This document shows, piece by piece, positions 1-8,077 of a stretch of 20,490 nucleotides of DNA. The position numbers and the translations under genes were made by a program. Under the pieces are notes generated by a model, which worked only from the letters and a program-made list of their open reading frames with translations, did not search any database and was not told the origin of the DNA. The stretch's first letter is position 1. Every line of letters begins with the position of its first letter. Source of the DNA: Dehalococcoidia bacterium UBA1151 (GTDB lineage: Bacteria; Chloroflexota; Dehalococcoidia; Lucifugimonadales; Lucifugimonadaceae); the NCBI GenBank assembly GCA_002311865.1, contig DBZV01000150.1:2438-22927 (forward strand). The letters run 5' to 3'.

Positions 1-1
1 C

Positions 2-415
2 GAAGCGAGGCGGCATCTCTCGCGTATCGTGATTTCCATTGGCCACGAAACTGTGTACTCGACCGACGGCCTATCTGCGCTCGAAATCGTTTATGACCAA
101 CAGCCCGATCTCATGTTGCTGGATCTGACCACGCCTCTATACGACGGTGTGGACACGCTCAATCTTCTTCTTGGTAACTCATTGACCAGACCTGTCCTGT
201 TGGTGATGATCGCCACGATAACCGATCGGGAGCGTGTCTTGACGGGGATGGGTGCGGGAGCAGTCGACTACATCGAAAAGCCACTCACCGGAGATGACCT
301 GGAATTTGCGATCCAGAGATACTTACCCTCGGTAGAACCGGTGGGCGAATTCAGCAGCCATAGTTCCATTCGCTCAACCAACAATGGGAATCTGGGCAAC
401 GCGCGCGCAGCTTAG
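2..415 (+). CDS. response regulator receiver-domain protein (N-terminus outside window)
   Basis: This is the C-terminal part of a single-domain CheY-like receiver. The reading frame is open to the first base of the window, and the upstream residues EARRHLSRIVISIGHET look like receiver helix 1, so the GTG at 29 is probably not the true start. Visible landmarks are the phosphoacceptor Asp in PDLMLLDL, the switch Thr region in MIATITD and the conserved Lys in YIEKPL before helix 5. The acidic pair of beta-1 would lie outside the window. After the receiver there is only a polar tail of about 25 residues and no DNA-binding or enzymatic domain. It probably receives phosphate from a histidine kinase and acts by protein contact, or it is the end of a larger multidomain protein. 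The histidine kinase at 3.5 kb is not adjacent, so a partnership cannot be claimed. Confidence 0.85.
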   Translation, partial: EARRHLSRIVISIGHETVYSTDGLSALEIVYDQQPDLMLLDLTTPLYDGVDTLNLLLGNSLTRPVLLVMIATITDRERVLTGMGAGAVDYIEKPLTGDDLEFAIQRYLPSVEPVGEFSSHSSIRSTNNGNLGNARAA

Positions 416-435
416 ATCTCCATGTGCACGGTGGA

Positions 436-450
436 GGCGCGGATCGCGCC
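436..450. terminator. GC-rich hairpin between convergent genes
   Basis: A perfect six-pair inverted repeat, GGCGCG-GAT-CGCGCC, lies between the response regulator stop and the stop of the convergent lipoprotein gene. There is no T-tract on either side, so it would be a non-canonical bidirectional terminator at best. The call rests on position and stem strength only. Confidence 0.3.
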
Positions 451-470
451 CATCGTAAATTGGCGGTCGA

Positions 471-1061
471 TTACTCGCCGCAAGTAGGGTTATCGAACAC
501 CACCGTGTTATTTCCCACACCACTTGGAAACCAAGATGGCATCACGCCATCGAACGGGGGTTGCACCACGAGTTCCACATGAAAGCCCGGGATGTCGAGT
601 TCCGGATCGCCGAATTTGATAATCACACGCGGTTGATTCCATTCCCCGTCAAGATTCGGCTCAACTACCCACGAGAACGACTGTTGACGGAACGCTCTCA
701 CCCCCGAAAAGAGTTGAACTATTCCGTTTCCGTCGTTGCAGAAGTCGATCAGAACATCAACTCCGATTTGGACTCGCGAATCCTTCAAGAATTCAGTAGC
801 GAAATCTACGGCTCGGTCGAGTTCGAGTTCAGGGGAGCTTGAATCCAACACTTTCGGAAAGTCCCGCTTGTTGCCCAGTTGGTCCAGCGCAACGAACCCC
901 AGTTGGCCTCCCGCAAAATCAATATTCAAAGGTGTCGCGGGTGGCTCAGTCGATACGGGAGGCGTCCTTGTTGCGGACGGCCCTACCTCTGGCCCACACG
1001 CAACCGCCAGCAAGACCAATGCTGCGAGGGCGATTGTGAGGAGCCTAGGAGGTCGGGGCAT
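471..1061 (-). CDS. predicted lipoprotein of unknown function
   Basis: This 196-residue protein starts with a clear lipoprotein signal: basic MPRPPR, a hydrophobic run LLTIALAALVLLAVAC, and a lipobox LAVA|C that would place the lipidated Cys at about residue 22. A Pro/Thr/Ser-rich linker of about 20 residues follows, then a soluble domain of about 150 residues with a CxxxG-like FCNDGNG segment and a late Cys (NPTCGE). It is expected to be anchored at the outer face of the membrane. I do not recognise the family. It is convergent with the response regulator gene and stands alone on its strand. Start choice: the ATG begins directly with the signal peptide, which fixes the N-terminus well. Confidence 0.75.
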   Translation of the reverse strand: MPRPPRLLTIALAALVLLAVACGPEVGPSATRTPPVSTEPPATPLNIDFAGGQLGFVALDQLGNKRDFPKVLDSSSPELELDRAVDFATEFLKDSRVQIGVDVLIDFCNDGNGIVQLFSGVRAFRQQSFSWVVEPNLDGEWNQPRVIIKFGDPELDIPGFHVELVVQPPFDGVMPSWFPSGVGNNTVVFDNPTCGE

Positions 1062-1305
1062 ATGGTGTTATCCAGTTGTGATGGTGGACACCCTGGCGAA
1101 GTGACCAACAGGTCCCGCTTGTGGGCCAGTTAACCAGATTAGATGGGAACTGCGCAAACAGTATCGGATGATCACTCTGTTTGTCCGAATTGGCTTCCAT
1201 TCGAATGCAATGATCGGCTTCATGGCACTCCGTGGGCGGATCACATCCCCTAAACTCCTATCACTATTTCAATCCAACAGAAAGTCCATATGACACCACT
1301 CAACC
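1062..1305. other. intergenic region, divergent promoters expected
   Basis: This 244-base gap separates the divergent lipoprotein and HAD hydrolase genes, so it must carry both promoters. I see no convincing -35/-10 pair, strong palindrome or RNA gene in it. Confidence 0.5.
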
Positions 1306-1914
1306 ATGACTGAAATCGACCTCGTGGCCTTCGACCTGGGCAATGTGCTGACATTTGTGGATGAACGGCCGCCGGTGGCGGAGTTCGCTCGACTTTCTGG
1401 CTCGACGAGGCAGGAAGTGATTGCCGCTTGCTACACGAAATCGCGGAAGCGCCCGTTAGAAACCGGGCAACAGTCATGGCTGGAGTTCGTGGAGCAGACA
1501 CGACATGTTCTTGATTTCGAGATCAATGAGCCGGACTTCAGAGCGATATTTAGAAGCTCTATAAGCCCCGACCCTCAGATGTACGATCTGGCTGACGCCG
1601 TATCTGAGCAGAAGCGAATTGCTCTTTGCAGCAACACGCATGAAGTCCATTGGGAACTGGAGCTAGATCGAAACCCCGTTAGCCGGAAGTTCGATCCCGC
1701 GATCATCTCTTACAAAGTTGGCGCGATGAAGCCGGATCCACCGATATTTGAGGCATTGATCGAGCAGTCGGGTGTCGCGCCTGCTCGGATTCTTTTTATC
1801 GATGATCTTGAGGAGAACATTGAGGGTGCGCGCAAGCTTGCTATCGCCGGTCTGGTGTTCCGGGGCATCGAACAGCTAAAAGACGATCTGGCGCGGTTCG
1901 GAATAGTCGTTTGA
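1306..1914 (+). CDS. HAD-superfamily hydrolase (subfamily IA, YihX-like)
   Basis: This 202-residue protein has all four HAD motifs in order. Motif I is VAFDLGNVL with nucleophile Asp10. Motif II is LCSNTHE around Ser109-Thr111. Motif III is GAMKPDPPIF with Lys142. Motif IV is ILFIDDLEEN with Asp166/Asp167. Position +2 of motif I is Gly and not the usual Asp, as in the YihX-type group (motif DLGNV) and the N-terminal domains of epoxide hydrolases. A helical cap lies between motifs I and II (about residues 18-85). Known members are phosphomonoesterases, for example sugar-phosphate phosphatases, in the cytoplasm; the substrate here cannot be told. The ATG at 1306 directly precedes motif I; no strong Shine-Dalgarno sequence precedes it. 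It is a single gene with divergent neighbours. Confidence 0.85.
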   Translation: MTEIDLVAFDLGNVLTFVDERPPVAEFARLSGSTRQEVIAACYTKSRKRPLETGQQSWLEFVEQTRHVLDFEINEPDFRAIFRSSISPDPQMYDLADAVSEQKRIALCSNTHEVHWELELDRNPVSRKFDPAIISYKVGAMKPDPPIFEALIEQSGVAPARILFIDDLEENIEGARKLAIAGLVFRGIEQLKDDLARFGIVV

Positions 1915-2241
1915 CTGAGCAAGTCGGGCTTCTGGCGTCCCGGACCAGATAAATTGATCCCCCTTGGCCATTACATACACACAAGCCTCCCTAACTCGGG
2001 CTGGCTGGCACTCGCCATCGCGCTCATCGCCGTAGGTGGGGCGGGTGCGTGGGCATACATGGAGTTTCGGCGCTCCAGGGCGTGGATGGAGGATGAGACC
2101 GGGGATGAGTAGCGCAAGCCCGTGAAATACGTGTATCGGTCTCTGGGCCGTGGAGTTTGCCGTCGAAAAGTAAAAAATGCGTGTGTAATCGATACAATTC
2201 TCCAGATAATCAGTTATGTGTAGCGTTGGTCTGGAGAGTGG
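1915..2241. other. intergenic region before the Mrr-like gene
   Basis: This 327-base gap holds the membrane-anchor remnant (1954-2112). It is followed by an AT-richer stretch that probably includes the promoter of the nuclease gene; a GATAAT hexamer lies near 2204. No RNA gene or mobile-element end is recognised. The change to AT-richer sequence begins near 2165. Confidence 0.4.
1954..2112 (+). CDS. small membrane-anchor peptide or C-terminal gene remnant
   Basis: In the same frame as the HAD gene, but after its stop, an open stretch of about 50 codons encodes a hydrophobic segment WLALAIALIAVGGAGAWAY followed by a basic stop-transfer MEFRRSR and an acidic tail ending EDETGDE. The shape is that of a C-terminal membrane anchor of an exported protein. 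The only candidate start is a TTG at 1954 with no ribosome binding site, so this may be the surviving tail of a lost larger gene. The open frame overlaps nothing real on the other strand. Confidence in expression is low; the hydrophobic anchor itself is read directly from the sequence. Confidence 0.25.
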   Translation: MIPLGHYIHTSLPNSGWLALAIALIAVGGAGAWAYMEFRRSRAWMEDETGDE

Positions 2242-3369
2242 ATGGCAACCAAGCGAGTAATACTCAGTGATCTGGACGGATTTCAGTTCGAGGTTGTCTG
2301 CGCAGAAATATTCAGTGGGTTGGGTTACTCCGTCACGAACAGCCAACATGTGGGTGACGAGGGCCGCGATCTCATACTCACTGATCCAGATGGCGTGATC
2401 ACGGTCGCCGAATGCAAGCATTGGCCAGAAGGCACGGTTGGTCGTCCCGTAATACAGAAATTGCACTCAGCAGTAGATACGTGGCCTAACGCTCAAAAAG
2501 GAATGGTCCTAACGACAGGAACATTTTCCAGGCAAGCATATGGTTATTTAGGGAAAGTCAAGATTCCGATTGACCTGATTGATCTTGAGAGACTCAGATC
2601 ACTGGCGGCTCGCGCAGGGATTGACCTAGTCTCAAACAGCTCTTCAATTCCAGTTTCGGCCTACGCAATTTCCGACGCGGTTGACCTCTCGAGCACCATC
2701 GATCGAGGGCTCTATAGCAATCTTGAAAGCGCTCCGAGTAAGCCATCGAGCCTCATTGATATTGTCGATCGCATAATTAACTTGAGACCTGCTCTAGTGG
2801 TGAAATTTTCGTTGCAGCAGGAGTTCAGCACATCGGTTGGCCTGCTACACGAAATTGACATCGTAGACGAGACGCTAATGTTGGATGGGCACACGGGAGA
2901 AATATTCGAATCTCCGCTTGCGGACTTCTTCGAGTCAGTTCGGTACGTTCCTTTGACCGAAGCAATTCAAGACCAGTCGACTCGACAGGATCATGACTTT
3001 GCCATCACAAGAGACGCGTTGCTGGGACGAGCGGTCTCACACATCATTTATGAGAACAGCATGACCGTTAATTACAGGGGGAGAAATAACCAGTCATATT
3101 CAAAGGAGTGTATTCCCAGCGCTAAAAATATCCTCTTTACCGACTCACGCCAAATCTACGTTCCAGAACAGAAAGTGGTGTTGAAAGTATTTGATCGCAA
3201 ATATCCGCTCTCATTTGTTGAAGACGGGCATCAGATACAGTGGCACAATTCTCCAAGCATCACCAATTGCAGTATATGTAACAAGGATTTTGAACAGGGA
3301 TTGTTGTGCAATGCGTGCGGTGCCGTTTCGCATCCCCCACATTTTCTGGCCACACGGGTTCCGTTGTAA
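2242..3369 (+). CDS. Mrr-like restriction endonuclease, C-terminus frameshifted
   Basis: The N-terminal 120 residues form an Mrr_cat-type PD-(D/E)xK nuclease domain. FEVVCAEIFSGLGYSV is helix 1. GDEGRDL carries the catalytic Asp43. AECKHW carries Glu57 and Lys59. VGRPVIQKLHSAV and the strand KGMVLTTGTFSRQA follow. Mrr-family enzymes cut DNA, often modified DNA, in the cytoplasm. Residues 150-340 form a mixed domain I do not recognise. The C-terminus starts a zinc cluster (Cys343, Cys346, Cys356, Cys359) and then stops at a TAA. The +1 frame continues the cysteine pattern to 3496. The start at 2242 has a good GGAGAG ribosome site. No methyltransferase or specificity subunit lies nearby, so this is a stand-alone type IV-like gene or an accessory gene. 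It is visibly AT-richer than its neighbours (38% G+C in 2521-2580, against 62% in 9961-10020), which suggests transfer. Confidence 0.8.
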   Translation: MATKRVILSDLDGFQFEVVCAEIFSGLGYSVTNSQHVGDEGRDLILTDPDGVITVAECKHWPEGTVGRPVIQKLHSAVDTWPNAQKGMVLTTGTFSRQAYGYLGKVKIPIDLIDLERLRSLAARAGIDLVSNSSSIPVSAYAISDAVDLSSTIDRGLYSNLESAPSKPSSLIDIVDRIINLRPALVVKFSLQQEFSTSVGLLHEIDIVDETLMLDGHTGEIFESPLADFFESVRYVPLTEAIQDQSTRQDHDFAITRDALLGRAVSHIIYENSMTVNYRGRNNQSYSKECIPSAKNILFTDSRQIYVPEQKVVLKVFDRKYPLSFVEDGHQIQWHNSPSITNCSICNKDFEQGLLCNACGAVSHPPHFLATRVPL

Positions 3370-3496
3370 AACTTGCGCCAAAACGATATGCAAGCAGTGT
3401 GCGTTTTTTAGACGCAAAAAGAAGTTCTTTAAAGCGATTCTCTGTGAGGAATGTGCGGAAGTTGATGCCAACGCAACCCAACCGCTGATCCGATAG
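3335..3496 (+). pseudogene. displaced zinc-cluster C-terminus of the Mrr-like protein
   Basis: Skipping one base in the C5 run at 3334-3338 joins the nuclease to this frame. It encodes PHIFWPHGFRCKTCAKTICK followed by three further Cys, in the order CKTC, CKQC, CEEC, then a short tail ending at a TAG at 3494-3496. With the CSIC and CNAC pairs still in the upstream frame, the joined protein of about 417 residues would have five CxxC pairs. The spacing of the last three resembles a FYVE/treble-clef zinc fold. The upstream frame after the C-run (HFLATRVPL) has no such character. The break could be a sequencing or assembly error in a homopolymer, a real phase-variable or inactivating indel, or programmed +1 frameshifting. 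Confidence 0.6.
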
Positions 3497-3542
3497 CCCT
3501 AACACTGAGTAGGCCGCTCGTCGTAACCTCGGCGGGGAGCTG

Positions 3543-5462
3543 CTAGGCGGCTGCCTCGGCCTCTGGTGCGCTGGTGCTTCTTGACATGCCGATCCCAGAC
3601 TGCCCCTCAACTACGCCGGGAATCGACACCCAGAACACGCTGCCTTTGCCCGGTTCGCTTTCGACCGTCAGATCGCCACCGTGAAGTTCCACGATTGAGC
3701 TGGTGATTGCAAGTCCCAGACCGGTGCCGGGCACGGCGCTTTCGATGTCGCTCTCAACCCTGAAGAAGGGGGTGAAGAGCATTGCCTGATCGTCTTCGCT
3801 GATGCCTTTGCCATTGTCCCTAACGGCGATGCCAAGTCTGTCGCCAGCAACCGATGCCTCAACTTCAACAACGGAGTTCTCAGGCGAGTACTTGGAAGCG
3901 TTGCTAACGAGGTTTGTGACGACCTGTGTAAGCCTGGCCTGATCAGCGTCAATCCTGATCTCACCCTGTGGCCCGACCAGCCTCAGTTGCTGATCTTTCC
4001 CTTCAAAGATTGGCCCGAACGAAGTCACAATGTCATCGAGCATTTCCAACGCGTCGAACTCGTGTGTTGAGATCTGAAGAGTGCCGGCGTCGAATTTCGC
4101 TACGTCTACGAGATCGTCAATCAAGATGCTGAGGCGACGGCCGTTGCGCTGAATTACCGTGAGCTGCTCCAGGTTCTTCTCTGTCAGGTTGCCGTCTTTA
4201 TTTCGTTTCAAGATGTCAGAAAACGCCAGCATGCTTGTGAGTGGCGTTTTCAGCTCATGAGAGACGGTGGAGAGGAATTTGCTCTTCTCCCCGTTCAACC
4301 GCTCCAGTTCGCGATTCTCAGCTTCAAGCTCACTGTGGGCTTCGATAAGGCTTACTTCACGGACGTGACTCAATTCAGTGGCCAGTGCACCTGAAATTTG
4401 ATCTGCAACGCGAAGAAGGACTTCTTCGGCTGCGTCATCATACGCGCCGGCCTTGAATGCGTGCAGCGTGAGTGTCCCAATGGCCATGCCGTCTGATATG
4501 ACGGGGGAGCAAAGGGAGGGCCGGAACGCCTGACCACTTGAATTGACGATGGGTGCCGGGGAGGAGTTTTCCATCTTCTTCCCAACATCTACCCTGATGG
4601 GAGTCAGCGACTGTAGGACGTAGCCGGTGAGTGATATCTCAAGCAGGTTGGATGCTGACGGGTCCTGTGATTTGATCTTTTCATCTTCAACGTATCGAAG
4701 GGTGATTGCGCCGTCCTCTTCGCCTACGGTTGAGATGCTCATCCGGTCGAACGGCAAGAGTTCAGAAACAGATTCGGTAAATCGCCGGTACACGCTATCG
4801 ATATCGGGAGAGGAGCTGATGATCCGGCCCAGCCCGGCCAGTGTTTCGCTCTCGTGCCACTTCGCCTCGGCATGTTCACGCTCACGTCGTAGCAGCGCCA
4901 CCAGCCAGACGGTCAGGCCAACCGTTGCGCCCATGAACAGCACCCGGATTGGCGTCTGCTCAACGGCGTAGGTGGACGAGCCCAGAAGCAGGAGGTTGAT
5001 TCCTGCGACCCAGAGAATGAACAGCAGCGCCTGCGCCACACCCAGCGGCCAACCCAGACGAACGGCGCTGGATACCAGGATAGGAAACAGGATCAGATAG
5101 ACGTCATTGGTGTGCTCGGTGCCGGCCAGCAACCATGTGCCCAGGGTCCAGCCTATCAACACTGTTGACGTATCCAGAATGAGTCCGGCGATGAAGGCAC
5201 GGCGAACGCGATCCTGGTAGAGCAGCCAGCCTATTCCAGCATTGGCGGCTAGCACGATTACTGAGAGACCTATGAGCAAACTGAACGCCGAAGTATCAGA
5301 GAGGAAAATGGAGGCGCCGACTATCGCAGCGATGATCAGCACGAACCGACCAGCTACCCACGCCCACTCGGCGCCGGCGGTTGTTCGAACGTTAAACGCC
5401 CGTACGGGAGAATGCAGGCGACTGGCATCTCCGGTTAGCGGGAATGTTGTTGGGGTTCTCAT
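3543..5462 (-). CDS. membrane sensor histidine kinase with GAF domain
   Basis: This protein autophosphorylates on a His in response to a signal and passes phosphate to a response regulator. From the preferred ATG (5462; 639 residues) the layout is as follows. About six transmembrane segments span residues 35-190. A short linker is followed by a GAF domain at about 205-365. A coiled coil (SLIEAHSELEAENRELERLN) comes next. HisKA follows with the phosphoacceptor in STVSHELKTPL (His402). The HATPase domain has the N box LVSNASKYSP, the G1 box DNGKGI and the G2 box GTGLGLAI. The tail is Ala/Glu-rich. A GTG at 5531 would add 23 residues lacking signal-peptide or domain character; neither start has a clear ribosome site. 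There is no receiver or output domain, so it needs a separate partner. The gene is convergent with the Mrr-like gene, and the sensed ligand is unknown. Confidence 0.92.
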   Translation of the reverse strand: MRTPTTFPLTGDASRLHSPVRAFNVRTTAGAEWAWVAGRFVLIIAAIVGASIFLSDTSAFSLLIGLSVIVLAANAGIGWLLYQDRVRRAFIAGLILDTSTVLIGWTLGTWLLAGTEHTNDVYLILFPILVSSAVRLGWPLGVAQALLFILWVAGINLLLLGSSTYAVEQTPIRVLFMGATVGLTVWLVALLRREREHAEAKWHESETLAGLGRIISSSPDIDSVYRRFTESVSELLPFDRMSISTVGEEDGAITLRYVEDEKIKSQDPSASNLLEISLTGYVLQSLTPIRVDVGKKMENSSPAPIVNSSGQAFRPSLCSPVISDGMAIGTLTLHAFKAGAYDDAAEEVLLRVADQISGALATELSHVREVSLIEAHSELEAENRELERLNGEKSKFLSTVSHELKTPLTSMLAFSDILKRNKDGNLTEKNLEQLTVIQRNGRRLSILIDDLVDVAKFDAGTLQISTHEFDALEMLDDIVTSFGPIFEGKDQQLRLVGPQGEIRIDADQARLTQVVTNLVSNASKYSPENSVVEVEASVAGDRLGIAVRDNGKGISEDDQAMLFTPFFRVESDIESAVPGTGLGLAITSSIVELHGGDLTVESEPGKGSVFWVSIPGVVEGQSGIGMSRSTSAPEAEAAA

Positions 5463-5622
5463 TGCTATTGGGGGGATTAGCAATAATGCTAGGTTGGCGA
5501 GCCGGTGATTAACTATTGCCACTTGGCGCACGATGTGGCGGTGATCACTCTGAACGCATGGGTATTATTCGACAATTTGGCATGCAAATGTCGATGATGC
5601 GGACGCCCGCTTTGCGCCGATT

Positions 5623-5638
5623 TCTTGATTCCTCAAGA
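5623..5638 (-). terminator. small hairpin after the amidohydrolase gene
   Basis: On the minus strand, 23 bases past the amidohydrolase stop, TCTTGA-GGAA-TCAAGA forms a six-pair stem with a GNRA-type loop. No U-tract follows. It may protect the 3' end or mark weak termination before the histidine kinase gene. Confidence 0.25.
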
Positions 5639-5660
5639 TGGCAGCGTCGTATGAGGGAGA

Positions 5661-6830
5661 TCAGTTCAGACGGATGTAGTCGCCTTGTGAGGCCCAATCA
5701 GGTCTGCTGATTCCGTTGAGATCCCAGACTACTTTGCCTGCGCTGATCGTCATATGGGCCAAAAGTCGCTGGGTGCCGCGCATCGAGGCGAGGCCGGAGT
5801 CGATGAACCCGAAGTCGCCTTTCTCTAACTCGAACACAGCAACATCTGCCGCCGCGCCAGGCGATAGCGTTCCAAGCTCCTGCCTATCGATTACACGGGC
5901 AGGTTCAACGGTTGAGCGGAAGATGGCCTCCTTCAGCGGCATTCCAAGATTTATCAATTTGGACATGGTTATTGGCATTGTGGCCCGAGGCATGAATAAG
6001 CTGCCCTTGTGCGCATCGGTGCTGATGGTGTCTGGTCGCCAACCCTGTTCCATGGCCGGCGCTGCGACCCTGAACCAGAAGCTACCGCCACCGTGGCCCA
6101 CATCAAACAGAATGCCCTTCTCCCGAGCCTCCCACATGTAGTCGGGCACGATCTTGTTGCCATCAAGCTGCTCAATATGCTGGCCGTACATGTGCGTGTG
6201 CACGTCACCGGGTCGCATATGCTCTAGGATCAGCTGCTTGTAAGTGCGCTCTTTGCGTGGCTGGAAGTCCACCATGACGAACTTGCCGGACATCTCGCCC
6301 GCCTCCATCGCGCCATCGACCGACTCCCAGCCGTACTTGTGGTGCGCGGCCTTCACACCAACGATGATGTCCGGATACTCCGCCATGCGATCGGCGCACG
6401 GGGTGCCCTGCATCTCAGATACGTCCTGCTCAATAACTCCAAGCATGCCGCCGCCCACAATGTTCAGCAGGGCAAGAACGCGCACCTGGGCCTTGTCGAT
6501 AATTTGCGTCTTGAACTCGTGAAAATTCTTATACCCGGCGCCGCCCGCATCGACTACCGTGGTCGTGCCGTTTGGGAAGGCGTACTCATCCGGAAAAATC
6601 CATGCGGAGTAGCCAAAATGGTGTGAATGGATATCGATCAGCCCTGGCGTCACAAGAAGTCCGGAGACATCGACTACTTTCTCCGCGTTTGTGGAGCTGA
6701 GACCCGGGCTCACCGCCGCGATATTGCCGTCGCGAATTCCAACATCCGCGGGGCCGTCGATCTCGTTTGCCGGGTCGATGACGTGCCCACCCTGCAGGAG
6801 CAGGTCGAATTTTCCATTGTCCGAGGTCAT
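5661..6830 (-). CDS. amidohydrolase/deacetylase-family metallohydrolase
   Basis: This is a TIM-barrel metal-dependent amidohydrolase of about 389 residues (dihydroorotase/hydantoinase-like branch). Metal-ligand motifs in order are GLIDIHSHHFG (HxH, His68/His70), VGVKAAHHK (Lys160, the likely carboxylated bridging Lys), DVHTHMYG (His211/His213), FDVGHGGGSF (His246) and ISTDAH (Asp272). The N-terminal sandwich strand LLLQGGHVIDP and the C-terminal TLSPGAAADVAVFEL return are typical. The family hydrolyses cyclic amides, N-acyl groups or similar bonds; the substrate is not evident. The ATG at 6830 has a GGAG nine bases upstream, better than the ATG at 6851 used by a seven-residue-longer version. 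It follows the 2-hydroxyglutarate oxidase gene by only a few dozen bases on the same strand, so the two are probably co-transcribed. Confidence 0.88.
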   Translation of the reverse strand: MTSDNGKFDLLLQGGHVIDPANEIDGPADVGIRDGNIAAVSPGLSSTNAEKVVDVSGLLVTPGLIDIHSHHFGYSAWIFPDEYAFPNGTTTVVDAGGAGYKNFHEFKTQIIDKAQVRVLALLNIVGGGMLGVIEQDVSEMQGTPCADRMAEYPDIIVGVKAAHHKYGWESVDGAMEAGEMSGKFVMVDFQPRKERTYKQLILEHMRPGDVHTHMYGQHIEQLDGNKIVPDYMWEAREKGILFDVGHGGGSFWFRVAAPAMEQGWRPDTISTDAHKGSLFMPRATMPITMSKLINLGMPLKEAIFRSTVEPARVIDRQELGTLSPGAAADVAVFELEKGDFGFIDSGLASMRGTQRLLAHMTISAGKVVWDLNGISRPDWASQGDYIRLN

Positions 6831-6862
6831 CGCATTCTGCTCCAATTCCATCGTCCCCGCGG

Positions 6863-8077
6863 CTAGTTCAGCGAGAAGGCCTCTTCAGCCAGCGTCGTGA
6901 TTCGCTTACCGATCACCAGTGATGCTGTTGCGCCGGGTGACGGCGCGTTCAGCACGTGCACCGAACCCTCGGTGTGTTCAATGACAAAGTCGTCCAGCAA
7001 TCGGCCAGAACCGTCGACAGCTTGCGCGCGCACACCAGACCCGCCACCACCGAGGTCGCTGGACTTGATCTCTGGAATCATCTTCTGGAGATCTCTGACG
7101 AATAGGCCCTTACGGAGCGAGCGGTTCATCTCCATGAATCCGGTCTTCCACTCTCGTGAAGCCATCTTCCAGAAGCCCATATAGGTCATTGTGTCGGCGA
7201 AATCTTTAGGGCTGAAATCACGCTTCCGGTAGCCTTCGCGTGCAGTTGCCAGCACCGCGTTTGGTCCGGCCTCAACGTAGCCTTTTACGTTATGGGTGAA
7301 GTGGACGCCCAGGAACGGAAGCTCAGGATCTGGGACGGGGTAGATGAGGCCTTTTACGAGTGTTTCGCTTTCTTTCTTGAGCGTGTAGTACTCGCCTCTA
7401 AACGGAATGATCTTTACACCGGGATTGGCGCCCATCATTGACGCGATGCGGTCGGAGTGGAGACCTGCGCAGTTCACCACGTTGGTGGCCTCGTAGTCGC
7501 CGCTGGAGGTCTTGACCACAGTGCTGCCACTGCCGCGCTTGATGGAACGAACCGCGGAGTTGAGGTGGAGCGTGCCGCCGGTGTCTTCCACGCGGTTGAG
7601 ATACACCTGAGTCACTTCTTTGTAGTTCACGATAGCCGTATGAGGCGCCCACAGCGCCCGCTTCGCAACCACGTGTGGCTCAATCTCTTTCAGCTTGTCG
7701 GAATCAACCAGTTGGAGATCCGGAACACCGTTGGCGGTGCCGCGCTCATGCAGTAGTTCAAGGCGGGCGAGCTCCTCATCTGAGTTGGCGATGATGACTT
7801 TGCCAATGGGATTAAAGTCAATCCCGTTGTCTTCACAGAATTGGACCATGGAGGCTCTGCCTTCTACGCAAAACTGGGCCTTGAACGATCCCGGTTTGTA
7901 GTAGATCCCAGAGTGAATTACTCCGCTATTGTGACCGGTCTGCTGGGATGCAATCTCATCGTTCTTATCGACTATTCCGACTTTGAGATTGGGGTGCCCC
8001 TGCAGCAAGTGCATGGCCGTTGAAAGCCCAATTATTCCGGCTCCAATGATCAATACATCGTATTTGGCGTCAGCCAC
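6863..8077 (-). CDS. lhgO: L-2-hydroxyglutarate oxidase, FAD-dependent
   Basis: This 404-residue DAO-fold flavoprotein oxidises L-2-hydroxyglutarate to 2-oxoglutarate and feeds electrons to the membrane quinone pool in known members (LhgO/YgaF). The N-terminal Rossmann motif is VLIIGAGIIGLSTA (Gly12, Gly14, Gly17). The family signature ASQQTGHNSGVIHSGIYYKP follows directly, then VGIVDKN with the acidic ribose-binding position. The C-terminal FAD motif is NAPSPGATASLVIGKRI. The length is usual for the family. The start is GTG at 8077 with GGAG six bases upstream; no earlier in-frame start is better. It is the first gene of a leftward pair with the amidohydrolase and is divergent from lutA across 145 bases, so both operons may share control. 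Confidence 0.92.
   Translation of the reverse strand: MADAKYDVLIIGAGIIGLSTAMHLLQGHPNLKVGIVDKNDEIASQQTGHNSGVIHSGIYYKPGSFKAQFCVEGRASMVQFCEDNGIDFNPIGKVIIANSDEELARLELLHERGTANGVPDLQLVDSDKLKEIEPHVVAKRALWAPHTAIVNYKEVTQVYLNRVEDTGGTLHLNSAVRSIKRGSGSTVVKTSSGDYEATNVVNCAGLHSDRIASMMGANPGVKIIPFRGEYYTLKKESETLVKGLIYPVPDPELPFLGVHFTHNVKGYVEAGPNAVLATAREGYRKRDFSPKDFADTMTYMGFWKMASREWKTGFMEMNRSLRKGLFVRDLQKMIPEIKSSDLGGGGSGVRAQAVDGSGRLLDDFVIEHTEGSVHVLNAPSPGATASLVIGKRITTLAEEAFSLN

Noticed and set aside
1876..2466. Long minus-strand open frame (196 residues) overlapping the HAD gene end and the Mrr-like start
   Set aside because: It runs antisense to two genes with clear protein motifs, has no recognisable domain, and its composition looks like a shadow frame.
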